Assembly (NCBI RefSeq): GCF_009933255.1 | Contig: NZ_MAEI01000001.1 | Coordinates: forward strand, 22,077 to 86,076 | Reading direction: 5' to 3' | Length of the DNA stretch: 64,000 nt | Source of the DNA: Enterococcus diestrammenae | GTDB taxonomy: Bacteria > Bacillota > Bacilli > Lactobacillales > Enterococcaceae | Part shown: positions 54,165 to 62,642 of the stretch, in pieces | Layout: every line of letters starts with the position of its first letter | Position numbering within the stretch: position 1 is the stretch's first letter | Translations under genes and position numbers: made by a program | The notes under the pieces: generated by a model | Told to the model about the DNA's origin: nothing | What the model saw: only the letters and a program-made list of their open reading frames with translations | Databases searched by the model: none

Positions 54165-55271
54165 TCAACGCCCCACCGGTGAACTCGCCAATACCACTAA
54201 AGGCGCGGCGACTTCCTTCAAGACTTCGCGATACCCGCAAAAATCATCCGTATCCGAGGTGACATAACAAGCCTCTTTCATGCGTTTGCAACCCCCACGG
54301 CACATCTTGAAAAACTCACAAGTATCACAAGTCCCATAATGAGGCTGGTCACAGATAAACTGTTGCGTCAATGGTTGTTCAAACAGCTCTCTTAACGTCT
54401 GTTGGGTGATATTGCCTACGCAAAGTTCGTCCAACACATAAAAGTCACACGGATAAACATTGCCATTGGCCTCGATCACATATTGCATCTGACAACGGCC
54501 TAACATGCCACAAGCACCCATCACGCCATTGACCAATAAATTGGCAATGTCGTCAAACAGTTTAATAGAAACATAGTGTCTCTTTTTTAAAGCCTTTTGC
54601 CACAAATCAAAGAGCTGTCGGTAAAATTGAGCAAACCCCCGCGGAGTGACTGCAAAGGCGTTTTCCTCCTCCCCTAGCTCGGCTAGACAAGGAATAAATT
54701 GGATATACTTGATCTGCTCCTGCAAAATAAACGACCAAATTTTCTCCGCTTCCGTCGTCATTTCCTCCGTCAGGACACACAAGACATTGTAGGGAATTTC
54801 AAAATCATCAAGCCGCTTTTTTGTCGCCAGCACCCGTTGATAAGTCCCTCGACGGGCGCCATCCGGACGATGCCGATCGTGAAAATCGGCGCCCCCATCG
54901 ATGGATAAGCCCACCAGAAAAGCTTCTGTTTTCAAAAACTGACACCAGGCTTCATCTAAAAGCAGCCCATTGGTTTGAATAGCATAATCCACCGTCACTT
55001 GTTTCGGCTGGGCTTTTACTTGCTTCACAAAATTTTGAAAATACTTCAAACCGGCCAGCGTCGGTTCTCCTCCTTGAAAACCAATCGTCAAATGATCCCC
55101 ATCTTCTAAATCTTGAAAAACATGGTCAATCAGCTTGGTCGTCACTTCGGGTTTCATCCGTCCAAACGATCGCACTTGGCGTAATGAACTAATGTCAGCG
55201 TAAAAACAATAACTACACCGTAAATTACATAAGGAAGAGGCGGGTTTAATTAATAGTTGAATATGTTTCAT
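54165..55271 (-). CDS. Anaerobic sulfatase-maturating enzyme (radical SAM, SPASM)
   Basis: Enzyme of 368 residues that converts the active-site Cys of sulfatases to formylglycine. Radical SAM CxxxCxxC in SSLCNLRCSYCFYAD (C15, C19, C22). Glycine-rich SAM motif GFQGGEPTLAG. SPASM cluster cysteines in CGMLGRCQMQY, YPCDFY, CDTCEFFKMCRGGC. It activates the two sulfatases downstream in the same unit and needs no oxygen. RBS AAAGG. Confidence 0.93.
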   Translation of the reverse strand: MKHIQLLIKPASSLCNLRCSYCFYADISSLRQVRSFGRMKPEVTTKLIDHVFQDLEDGDHLTIGFQGGEPTLAGLKYFQNFVKQVKAQPKQVTVDYAIQTNGLLLDEAWCQFLKTEAFLVGLSIDGGADFHDRHRPDGARRGTYQRVLATKKRLDDFEIPYNVLCVLTEEMTTEAEKIWSFILQEQIKYIQFIPCLAELGEEENAFAVTPRGFAQFYRQLFDLWQKALKKRHYVSIKLFDDIANLLVNGVMGACGMLGRCQMQYVIEANGNVYPCDFYVLDELCVGNITQQTLRELFEQPLTQQFICDQPHYGTCDTCEFFKMCRGGCKRMKEACYVTSDTDDFCGYREVLKEVAAPLVVLASSPVGR

Positions 55272-55410
55272 TTTTTCCGGCCTTTCTACGTCTCAGTCGT
55301 GAGATTTTTTACTTCTCACTGGATAACTTGATTTAAGCAGGCGCTCATTTAGCGATGCCATGTTATCAAACAGGCGGTTTTCTCTCTTAAATAATCCATA
55401 AGACCTCTGT

Positions 55411-55439
55411 ATAATAGACCTTTCATCAACCGCTTTCAA
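55411..55439 (-). promoter_or_regulatory. Promoter of the anSME-sulfatase operon
   Basis: Minus strand TTGAAA (55439-55434), 17-bp spacer, TATTAT (55416-55411), both 5 of 6. A weak cre-like TGAAAGCGGTTGAT overlaps the -35. The leader is about 135 bases. Confidence 0.6.
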
Positions 55440-55610
55440 GGACATTTGTTAAACTCCTGATATGTTTTTTATTGCCGTCTCTAGGCCAATTTTGACATAG
55501 TCAGATAGAATCCCATGCCTATGGGTTTTCCTTCGTTTTCATAAATAAACCGGTTCATTTTTTAAACACCATAAAATTAATGATCATTTTTATTTTCATG
55601 ATGCTATTGT

Positions 55611-55673
55611 CGGTCTAGCTAGTACGTCTCCCTTATTTCGGAGCTAAATGTCACCTTTTTTGTAACATCAATC
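55611..55673. repeat. Partial relative of the MITE-like element's right end
   Basis: Shares CGGTCTAGCT, CGGAGCTAAAT, TCACCTTTTT and CATCAAT in the same order and spacing with 5527-5590. No matching left arm was found nearby, so it is a remnant. Confidence 0.55.
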
Positions 55674-55750
55674 TGACAGCATGATACGCCACTTAAATCC
55701 CGAACCATCAGCCTCTATGGTGCTTAAATTTTTATAAGTTCTTTATTCAC

Positions 55751-55798
55751 AAAAAACTCACTGAGAAAAGGGCATTTCGCCTCTTTTCTCAGTGAGTT
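55751..55798 (-). terminator. Terminator of the GH1 gene
   Basis: A 16-bp perfect stem AACTCACTGAGAAAAG/CTTTTCTCAGTGAGTT followed by TTTT on the minus strand. Confidence 0.9.
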
Positions 55799-55809
55799 AT
55801 CATCAAGGA

Positions 55810-57207
55810 TTACACATGTTCCCGTTCAAAGCCATTGTTTTCGATAACATTGGCCATCCAGAAACTAGATTTTTTCGGTGTCCGCTTGAAACCATTTTTG
55901 ATATCGACACGGTAATAGCCGTATCGGTTTTTATAAGCATTCAACCAACTCCAGCAGTCCGCAAACGTCCATAAGTGGTAACCAAAACATGGTGAGCCTT
56001 CTTGGATCGCCCGATGCAATTCTTCCAAATGGTCTTCAATAAATTCAATCCGATAATCGTCTTCAATCACCCCATCAAGGTTTTCAAAGCGTTCTTCTTC
56101 AGAAACACCCATCCCATTTTCAGAAATATACCAAGGAATATTGTCGTAGCTATTTTTCAGACGCATAGCGATATCATAAATTCCTCGTGGATAGATTTCC
56201 CAACCTCGGTGTGGATTGATGCGTTTTTCTGGCCAATCGTAGCCTCGGAACAAATCTCTTGGTTCTCGAATCGGCCAGACTTTTTCAGCTGCAGGAACAG
56301 CTTGAACCCGCATTGGTTGGTAATAATTACAGCCAACAAAATCCACGGTATTGTTCAAGAAGATGTCCTTGTCACCAGCTTCTGTCACAGGAGCCAGATC
56401 AGCTTCTTTAAGCATCGCGACAAACTCCTCAGAGAATGCCCCTTTAACAGCACAATCTAAGAAGCTACGGATGTAAATATGATCCGCCCATTTCGCTGCT
56501 TCTAAATCTTCTGGCGCATCACTTTTTGGATAAACTGGCGACAAGTTCAAAATGATTGAAATTTGGCCATCGTTGTATTTGGATGCTCTAAAGGCTGCCA
56601 CTGCTTTGGCATGAGCCAACATCGTGTGGTAGCCCACCTGCAAAGCCCGTTTGAAATCATGAACTTTCGGCCAATGGGCATCCCCAAAATACCCACATTC
56701 AATGTGAACAAGTGGTTCATTAAACGTCGCCCATTTTTTTACGATATCGCCAAATTGTTCAAAAGCGACACTTGCATAATAGGCGAAGTGATCAACGGAT
56801 TCCCGAGCTTCCCAACCGCCTTTTTCCATCAGCCACCAAGGCATATCAAAATGGAATAAGTTGATGATGGGTTCAACCCCATTGTCCACTAGTTCTTGGA
56901 AATAACTCCGATAAAAAGCCACTGCTTTTGGATTTAAAGTTTTACCATCTGGCAACAAACGAGTCCACGCGATGGAAGTCCGATACGAATTCAAATTCAT
57001 CGCCTTCATATTTGCAACTTCTTCTTTATACATTTCGTACACGTTTGACGTATTTTCTGGACCGACTTGATCATAGAAAAGTTCCGGTTCCATTTCAAAC
57101 CATTTATCCCAAGTAGAAGGGCTTTTACCGTCGATGGCTGCCGCGCCTTCTGATTGTGGTGCGCTCGTAGCGGCTCCCCACAAGAAGCCTTTTGGAAATT
57201 GATACAT
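55810..57207 (-). CDS. Glycoside hydrolase family 1, beta-glucosidase or 6-phospho-beta-glucosidase
   Basis: Cytoplasmic enzyme of 465 residues. Acid/base E164 in WATFNEPLV, nucleophile E363 in WYISENGMG. The loop that senses a 6-phosphate reads DCWSWLNAYKNRYGYY: Ser420 and Tyr429 match the Ser and Tyr of 6-phospho enzymes, but the Lys is one place early (K426, N427). The linked PTS permease favours a phospho-substrate; the altered Lys leaves doubt. It lies 143 bases after the lacI-type gene. RBS GGAGG. Confidence 0.9.
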   Translation of the reverse strand: MYQFPKGFLWGAATSAPQSEGAAAIDGKSPSTWDKWFEMEPELFYDQVGPENTSNVYEMYKEEVANMKAMNLNSYRTSIAWTRLLPDGKTLNPKAVAFYRSYFQELVDNGVEPIINLFHFDMPWWLMEKGGWEARESVDHFAYYASVAFEQFGDIVKKWATFNEPLVHIECGYFGDAHWPKVHDFKRALQVGYHTMLAHAKAVAAFRASKYNDGQISIILNLSPVYPKSDAPEDLEAAKWADHIYIRSFLDCAVKGAFSEEFVAMLKEADLAPVTEAGDKDIFLNNTVDFVGCNYYQPMRVQAVPAAEKVWPIREPRDLFRGYDWPEKRINPHRGWEIYPRGIYDIAMRLKNSYDNIPWYISENGMGVSEEERFENLDGVIEDDYRIEFIEDHLEELHRAIQEGSPCFGYHLWTFADCWSWLNAYKNRYGYYRVDIKNGFKRTPKKSSFWMANVIENNGFEREHV

Positions 57208-57350
57208 CTGTGTTCCTCCTTCATTAGCGAATCTTTTTTACACATTGCCATTCTACAATGAAAAAGTTTCTATTAATAGCATTGTGTCGTGTTTTTGACT
57301 ATGTTTTTATTGCTCCTAAACGCAAACAACGAGTACCAGTTTACTAATTT

Positions 57351-58352
57351 TTACCTTTGCTTTCCATCTGGTAGCAAATTGCCTCCTAGACCAAATAATT
57401 CATTTTCTACCCAGACGCCCTCATCTATTGCACTCGTTGGATCAGCCATCCGGGCTAGCAAACGTTCGCCACAAAGTTGTCCGATAACTGCAGTAGCCGG
57501 TTTGATGATGATTCGATTGGGTAACAAGTCGGCCATTTCGCGGGTGTAGTCATAATGGGCCAAAAGTAATTGCTGACTTCGAGGGTCTTTTGACTGTTGC
57601 AAAAATTCCAAAACCCCCATCGCCATATTGTAGTTCGTCACCAATAAAGCCGTGATATCTTGCGCTAACAATTCTTCCGCCCCGCGATAACCACTCAGCC
57701 GCGAATAATCCCCAAAAGTCGTCACCAACTGTGCCTCAGGATGTGTCTCTAGCGCTTCCTTGGCCCCAATCAACCGTTCACGAGCAACATAATCATTTTG
57801 AGGAGCTGCCAAGAGGCCGATGCGTTGATGCCCTTGTTCAGCAAAATAGCTGATGACTTCTCTGACACTCTTGCGGTCGGCGACTTGAACCCGATCCACG
57901 CCAGCTAGCTGAACCGGACTGTTGATGGTCAATACAGGAATCGGCAAGTCAGCCAAGCGTTCCATTCCATCCCAATCCTGCTCAGACATAAAGACAATTA
58001 AGCCATCTACAGAATGCTGCATTAAGTAGTCAATCTTTTTATTCACTTGGGAAACGTCGCCTTTGAAACCACTGAGGAGGATGGAGTAGCCTTTAGCTTC
58101 CATCACGCCCTCAATCGCACTGACAGTCTCAGCCCCGAATTGACTGGAAATACTATTCATCAGCAAGCCCACCGAAAAACTACGATTGTTTTTTAAGCCC
58201 TTGGCAATAATATTTTCTTTATAATCCAATGCGTCGATCGCTGCAGCAATTTTTTCCATATTGACAGCCTTTAATTGCTGCCCATTGAGATAGCGGGAGA
58301 CACTACCGACAGATACGCCTGCCAGTTTGGCAACTTCTCGAATTGATGACAT
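57351..58352 (-). CDS. LacI-family regulator of the beta-glycoside cluster
   Basis: Protein of 333 residues. HTH SIREVAKLAGVSVGSVSRYLNG, hinge near residues 45-58, then a periplasmic-binding-like core (SFSVGLLMNSISSQFG and HQRIGLLAAPQND). It most likely binds the TGAACCGGTTCA palindromes before the EIIC gene. It lies 100 bases after the GH3 gene and in the same direction, with a weak hairpin (58419-58444) between. Confidence 0.88.
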   Translation of the reverse strand: MSSIREVAKLAGVSVGSVSRYLNGQQLKAVNMEKIAAAIDALDYKENIIAKGLKNNRSFSVGLLMNSISSQFGAETVSAIEGVMEAKGYSILLSGFKGDVSQVNKKIDYLMQHSVDGLIVFMSEQDWDGMERLADLPIPVLTINSPVQLAGVDRVQVADRKSVREVISYFAEQGHQRIGLLAAPQNDYVARERLIGAKEALETHPEAQLVTTFGDYSRLSGYRGAEELLAQDITALLVTNYNMAMGVLEFLQQSKDPRSQQLLLAHYDYTREMADLLPNRIIIKPATAVIGQLCGERLLARMADPTSAIDEGVWVENELFGLGGNLLPDGKQR

Positions 58353-58452
58353 AGTTGACTTTCCTTCTTTCTATCACAAGTGACATTCCGATTGACTTTG
58401 GGCAGCAATTGCTAGAGAAGGCGGCCTGCAACAGCCGACCGCCTAAAAGAGT

Positions 58453-60750
58453 TTATTTCGTAAAAAAGATTTCTTCCTCAAGATTTCCTACCAACACCCG
58501 ACAACCGACAGCTGGTTTCAACTGACGATCACTATCTGTATAGGTAAGCTGTTGAGGGGTTAAATGCAGGGTCAGCTCACGAGTTTCCCCTGGTTCCAAA
58601 GTCACTTTGATGAAATCTTTCAACAATTTGTGGCGTTGAATGACAGATCCTCCCAACAACCGAACAAAGAGCAAGACACTTTCACTCCCAGCATAGGTGC
58701 CACGATTGGTCACAGAGACCTTCACTGTTATTGTGTCAGAATCTGCCGTCACGTGCAAGTAGTCATAGCTAAATTTCGTATAGCTCAGACCAAAACCAAA
58801 CTCATGTAGCGGTGCCCCTGATTGATCATAGTAATTGTCTTGTTTAGAAGCTGCCCGTTGGTAATAATAAACTGGCAATTGATTGGCGTTCAAGGGATAG
58901 CTAACGCCTAGACGACCGCTAGGATTAAAGTCTCCAGCCAACGTCCCGGCGATTGCTGCGCCTCCTTGTTGCCCTGGGAACCATCCCACCAAGACTGCTT
59001 GGGATAATTCTTCTACCCGTTGAATATCATACGGACGCCCTTGGATCATGACACTGACAATTGGTTTTCCTGTTGCCGCTAAGGCTTCTAGCAATTCCAA
59101 TTGACGGCCACCTAAACTTAACGAAGCAACATCCACGTTTTCCCCAGAATCCATATTAATTCCTTTAGAAGAAACTGCTCCATTACTCAAAAATTCCATA
59201 TCAAAATTGCGGGCACTAGAGCCACCTAAAACTAAGACAATGCCATCAGCATCTTGACAAAGAGCCACAGCCTCTGCCATTTTGGCATCTTGATCTACCA
59301 AATTGCGGACTTCACAACCTTGAGCATAAACCACTTCTGCATTAGGAAAAGCTTTGGCCACTTGATGGAAAATCGTACACTCTGCTAATTGAGGATCTTG
59401 GGGTGCCGTATAATCTCCCAACAATTCATATAAGCCATCTGCAGCCGGTCCCACCACAGCGATTTTATTTAAGTTTTGTGACAAAGGCAACAAGCCATCA
59501 TTTTTTACCAAGGTTAAAGATTCCGCTGCCACTTTCAAGTTCATGGCTTGGGAAGCAGTCATCAATTCATCAAAAGCCGCACCTGGATCTTCCACAAAAG
59601 GTTGTTCAAATAAACCTAATAGGAATTTAATCCCCAAAACGCGACCGCAAGCGACATCTAAATCTGCTTCAGACGCCAGATTTGAGGCGATTGCTTCCTG
59701 GATAGTCAGATATGTTTGATCCCACAAGCTCAAATCAACGCCGGCTTTCAGAGCAGCCGCCGCCCCATCGATTTGCCGGTCAAAGACATCTCCCAGTCGA
59801 TCTAGGGCGACACCATCAGCCATGACGATCCCTTGATAGCCCATTTCCTTGCGCATGATGGTTTGGAAAAGCTCCCCATTGATATGGCATGGCACACCAT
59901 CCACATCATTGTAAGCCGCCATCACACCTACCGCATTACGGGTGCTATGAAGTAACGGCCGGTAAACATCGTTAAACTCACGACCACCGATGGTAACCGT
60001 TCCCGAATTATGCCCACCTAAAGCTTCTCCTTGAGCAATACAGTGCTTCAAAACGACCCCGATTTGTCCCGGCTGTTTGTTAATTTCAGCCACCGTTTGA
60101 TCCAAATAAGCTTGATTTTCGGTAATCAATGTCCCTTGGAACCCCTTCACTACCGCTTCACTCATTTTGGCAGCTAAAATCGGATCTTCCCCGAAACATT
60201 CCTCTGTGCGTCCCCATCGTGGATCTTTGGCTAAGTCCAAGGTGGAAACCAACGCAAGGTGAACCCCTTTGGCAGCAAGTTCTTGAGCCATCAAATGACT
60301 AGACTCTGCCATCAACTCCGTGTTAAAGGTATTCCCACAACCAAGATTGGTAGGATAAGAGACGCCCCCTAATCCTTGATGACCATGGGGACATTCTTCG
60401 ACGATCAAGGCGGGAATTTGCCAACGAGATTGACTCATGACATATTCCTGCACTTGATTTACTAAGCGCCAACTATCCTTTGGCGCGATGCCATTATCAA
60501 AGCCGACTTGGGACCAAGGATCGGCGCGAAATAAGCCATACAAGGCACCAAGACCGCCTCCCCAAGCCACGTGTTCTTTAAATTTATCTGTTAGACGGAC
60601 ACTGCCATCTGCTTGTTTTTCATAACATTCCCAACCATAAAGATGTTGGTTTACCTGACCGACTTTTTCTGCTATCGTCATCCGACCAAGCAAATCAGCA
60701 ACTCGCTGGCGAATCGTCAAGTCAGGATTTTGATAGGGATATTTACCCAA
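58453..60750 (-). CDS. Beta-glucosidase/beta-xylosidase-like, GH3
   Basis: Enzyme of 765 residues without a signal peptide. Domain order: GH3 N (about 20-345), GH3 C (about 395-610) and a fibronectin type III-like end (about 670-745). Nucleophile D312 in YQGIVMADGVALDRL. The usual KHF block is changed to LKHCIAQGEALGGHNSG. The start codon is TTG at 60750, which overlaps the EIIC stop by eight bases; no ATG is available before residue 24, and AGAGGAG lies nine bases upstream. It cleaves imported beta-glucosides or xylosides; specificity unknown. Confidence 0.9.
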   Translation of the reverse strand: MGKYPYQNPDLTIRQRVADLLGRMTIAEKVGQVNQHLYGWECYEKQADGSVRLTDKFKEHVAWGGGLGALYGLFRADPWSQVGFDNGIAPKDSWRLVNQVQEYVMSQSRWQIPALIVEECPHGHQGLGGVSYPTNLGCGNTFNTELMAESSHLMAQELAAKGVHLALVSTLDLAKDPRWGRTEECFGEDPILAAKMSEAVVKGFQGTLITENQAYLDQTVAEINKQPGQIGVVLKHCIAQGEALGGHNSGTVTIGGREFNDVYRPLLHSTRNAVGVMAAYNDVDGVPCHINGELFQTIMRKEMGYQGIVMADGVALDRLGDVFDRQIDGAAAALKAGVDLSLWDQTYLTIQEAIASNLASEADLDVACGRVLGIKFLLGLFEQPFVEDPGAAFDELMTASQAMNLKVAAESLTLVKNDGLLPLSQNLNKIAVVGPAADGLYELLGDYTAPQDPQLAECTIFHQVAKAFPNAEVVYAQGCEVRNLVDQDAKMAEAVALCQDADGIVLVLGGSSARNFDMEFLSNGAVSSKGINMDSGENVDVASLSLGGRQLELLEALAATGKPIVSVMIQGRPYDIQRVEELSQAVLVGWFPGQQGGAAIAGTLAGDFNPSGRLGVSYPLNANQLPVYYYQRAASKQDNYYDQSGAPLHEFGFGLSYTKFSYDYLHVTADSDTITVKVSVTNRGTYAGSESVLLFVRLLGGSVIQRHKLLKDFIKVTLEPGETRELTLHLTPQQLTYTDSDRQLKPAVGCRVLVGNLEEEIFFTK

Positions 60751-62077
60751 TCAACTCGTCTCCTCTCATTTGGGCAGCTTTATTGGAAGCCATCACAAAT
60801 GGCAAGAACAAGAAGACATCCAATACAATCAAGGCTACCGTTAAGACACCGGCCATCAGATTACCCCCTGTTGCGATGACAGATTGAATCACCGGTGGCG
60901 TAATCCATGGTGCTGCGGCGACGGTTTTCCCAATTAGCCCAACACTTGTAGCAAAATAAGCAATGATTAAGTTAATCGAAGGAATAATCGCACATGGAAT
61001 CATAAAGATTGGGTTCATAACTACTGGTAAACCAAACATAACTGGTTCAGTGATATTAAACAGACAAGTCGTCAGCCCCATCTTAGCAATTTGGCGTTCA
61101 TCCCGGCGACGAGATACCCACAAAATTGCGATAACCAATGGCAAGATACAGCCCCCACCACCAATCAAGCCAAATGCATTGGCAAATGGTTCGGTAATGA
61201 TGTTTGGAATTGCTTGATGATTTTGGAAAGCAGTCATATTTTCTTCAATCGATTGCAACATTGGCGCTTGTTTGATTGGGGCTAAAATACTTGACCCATG
61301 CATCCCAAACACCCACAAGAAATCGGAGAAGAATTGTAAGAAAAGCATCCCCGGTACAGATAAGACAAACCCTTTTAATGGGGTTTGAATCGCCAAGTTA
61401 ATCAAGTCTGGCACGTTCAACCCAGTAGCCGTTTTTAAAACAAAGACGAAAATCCCAAAAACTAAGACTACCAATACTTCAGGAACTAAAGAATTGAAAG
61501 AAGTGGCAACTGCTGGTGGCACGCCATCTGGCATCTTGATTTTTAATTTTTTGAATTTGGCTAAGTGAACAAACAATTCAGTACTCAATAAGGCACAAAT
61601 CATCGCTGTTGCCAAACCAGAGCTAGACGTCAATGCTTGTGGGAAAACCCCAGCCACATCCGCTGTTGCGCCATCAGCCAAAGTAACAGTGGTATTGATT
61701 GGCATCAAGATAAACATCGTCGCCAAACTCAAAACCCCAGCATGGACAGCATTGAAGGAAGGATCATCAATTTTTTTGGATTTGATATAGTAATTTGCTA
61801 AATTAACCCCGATATTGTAACAGACCACAATCGCTAAGATACTCATCGTCCCATTATTGACAATTACTGCCAAGTCTGACAAAAAGCTTAAATCAACAAA
61901 TTTCTGCACCGTCGCATTGGAAAATACTAAAGCATTCAATAAGACCATAAAAGAAGCTGCCATAACAAGTGGCATCGTAATAATAAAGGCGTCACGGATT
62001 GCCAGCAGATGTCTTTGACCATTGATTTTTGACACAATTGGCAATAATTTTTCCGACAATTTGTCTACGAATTTCAT
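60743..62077 (-). CDS. PTS permease EIIC, lactose/cellobiose family
   Basis: Membrane protein of 444 residues with about ten helices and the EIIC_Lac signatures FGMHGSSILAP, NITEPVMFGLPVVMNPIFMI and PWITPPVIQSVIATGG. It lacks adjacent EIIA and EIIB genes, like the EIIC at 46681-48006, from which it is clearly diverged. It imports and phosphorylates a beta-glycoside with general or remote EIIAB. First gene of the EIIC-GH3 unit. The promoter carries two palindromic operators. Confidence 0.9.
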   Translation of the reverse strand: MKFVDKLSEKLLPIVSKINGQRHLLAIRDAFIITMPLVMAASFMVLLNALVFSNATVQKFVDLSFLSDLAVIVNNGTMSILAIVVCYNIGVNLANYYIKSKKIDDPSFNAVHAGVLSLATMFILMPINTTVTLADGATADVAGVFPQALTSSSGLATAMICALLSTELFVHLAKFKKLKIKMPDGVPPAVATSFNSLVPEVLVVLVFGIFVFVLKTATGLNVPDLINLAIQTPLKGFVLSVPGMLFLQFFSDFLWVFGMHGSSILAPIKQAPMLQSIEENMTAFQNHQAIPNIITEPFANAFGLIGGGGCILPLVIAILWVSRRRDERQIAKMGLTTCLFNITEPVMFGLPVVMNPIFMIPCAIIPSINLIIAYFATSVGLIGKTVAAAPWITPPVIQSVIATGGNLMAGVLTVALIVLDVFLFLPFVMASNKAAQMRGDELIG

Positions 62078-62103
62078 AAGTTGCTCCTCAATTCTATTTT
62101 ATT

Positions 62104-62178
62104 TGAACCGGTTCAAACACATAATAACACCCTTTCAAAAAAATGCAATAGCTTTCATGGATTTTTTGAACCGGTTCA
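62104..62178 (-). promoter_or_regulatory. EIIC-GH3 promoter with twin LacI-type operators
   Basis: Perfect palindrome TGAACCGGTTCA at 62104-62115 and again at 62167-62178, 63 bp apart. Between them, on the minus strand, are -35 TTGCAT (62148-62143), a 16-bp spacer and -10 TATTAT (62126-62121). A weaker cre-like TGAAAGCTATTGCA overlaps the -35 (62157-62144). The spacing suits DNA looping. Confidence 0.75.
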
Positions 62179-62348
62179 TATTTTTTTATTCTTAATTGAT
62201 TAATTCGCTCCTTCGTTGATAGAATGAGCTTCATTTTTTTAATACTTTTAAATATCAGTCAAAGTTCAAAAAATCTTTTTCAATTTGACATCTCTAAAAA
62301 AATATTGTCTTACACGCAGCATTTCAGATTAATTCAACTCAAAACTTC

Positions 62349-62391
62349 CAAAAATAGACGATGGCCCTCTCCCTGACGGAAGAAGGCCATC
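62349..62391 (-). terminator. Terminator-like hairpin
   Basis: GATGGCC/GGCCATC stem (62385-62391 with 62360-62366), then GTCTATTTTTGG on the minus strand; the T-run is six bases away from the stem, so it is moderate. Confidence 0.5.
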
Positions 62392-62575
62392 TAACTACTC
62401 AATATCTTTACTCTAAAGTTGGATCAGACTATTACTTAAAATCAAGTATTTCTCATTTAAACAGTGTGTTCCCATAACCTACTAACACACCCTTGCAGCC
62501 CTGAAGCTGCGCCAGTTGGATCAAATTTCTTAAAAATATCCTTGCATTTCTCGCGTAACAATATCTTTCGTGTAA
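62350..62575 (-). ncRNA. Candidate small RNA, about 225 nt
   Basis: A minus-strand unit with a promoter at 62609-62581 and a terminator-like hairpin near its end at 62391-62360. Notable parts are two TGATCCAACT copies (62511-62520 and around 62415-62424), a GTGTGTT/AACACAC stem and a GCAG/GCTGC stem. Short open frames cross it, but none has a ribosome binding site. It is just downstream of the GH43 gene. Confidence 0.4.
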
Positions 62576-62580
62576 CACAC

Positions 62581-62609
62581 AGTATAACATATTTCCACCA
62601 AAACAGCAA
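62581..62609 (-). promoter_or_regulatory. Promoter of the candidate small RNA
   Basis: Minus strand TTGCTG (62609-62604), 17-bp spacer, TATACT (62586-62581). Confidence 0.5.
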
Positions 62610-62642
62610 TTGGACTAGAGCTTTTCTAACAAATCCCGCTTC

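Larger units (their letters stand above)
55272..55809. other. 538-bp non-coding gap
   Basis: Contains the anSME operon promoter (55411-55439), a partial relative of the MITE-like element (55611-55673) and the GH1 terminator (55751-55798). No supported gene. Confidence 0.65.
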
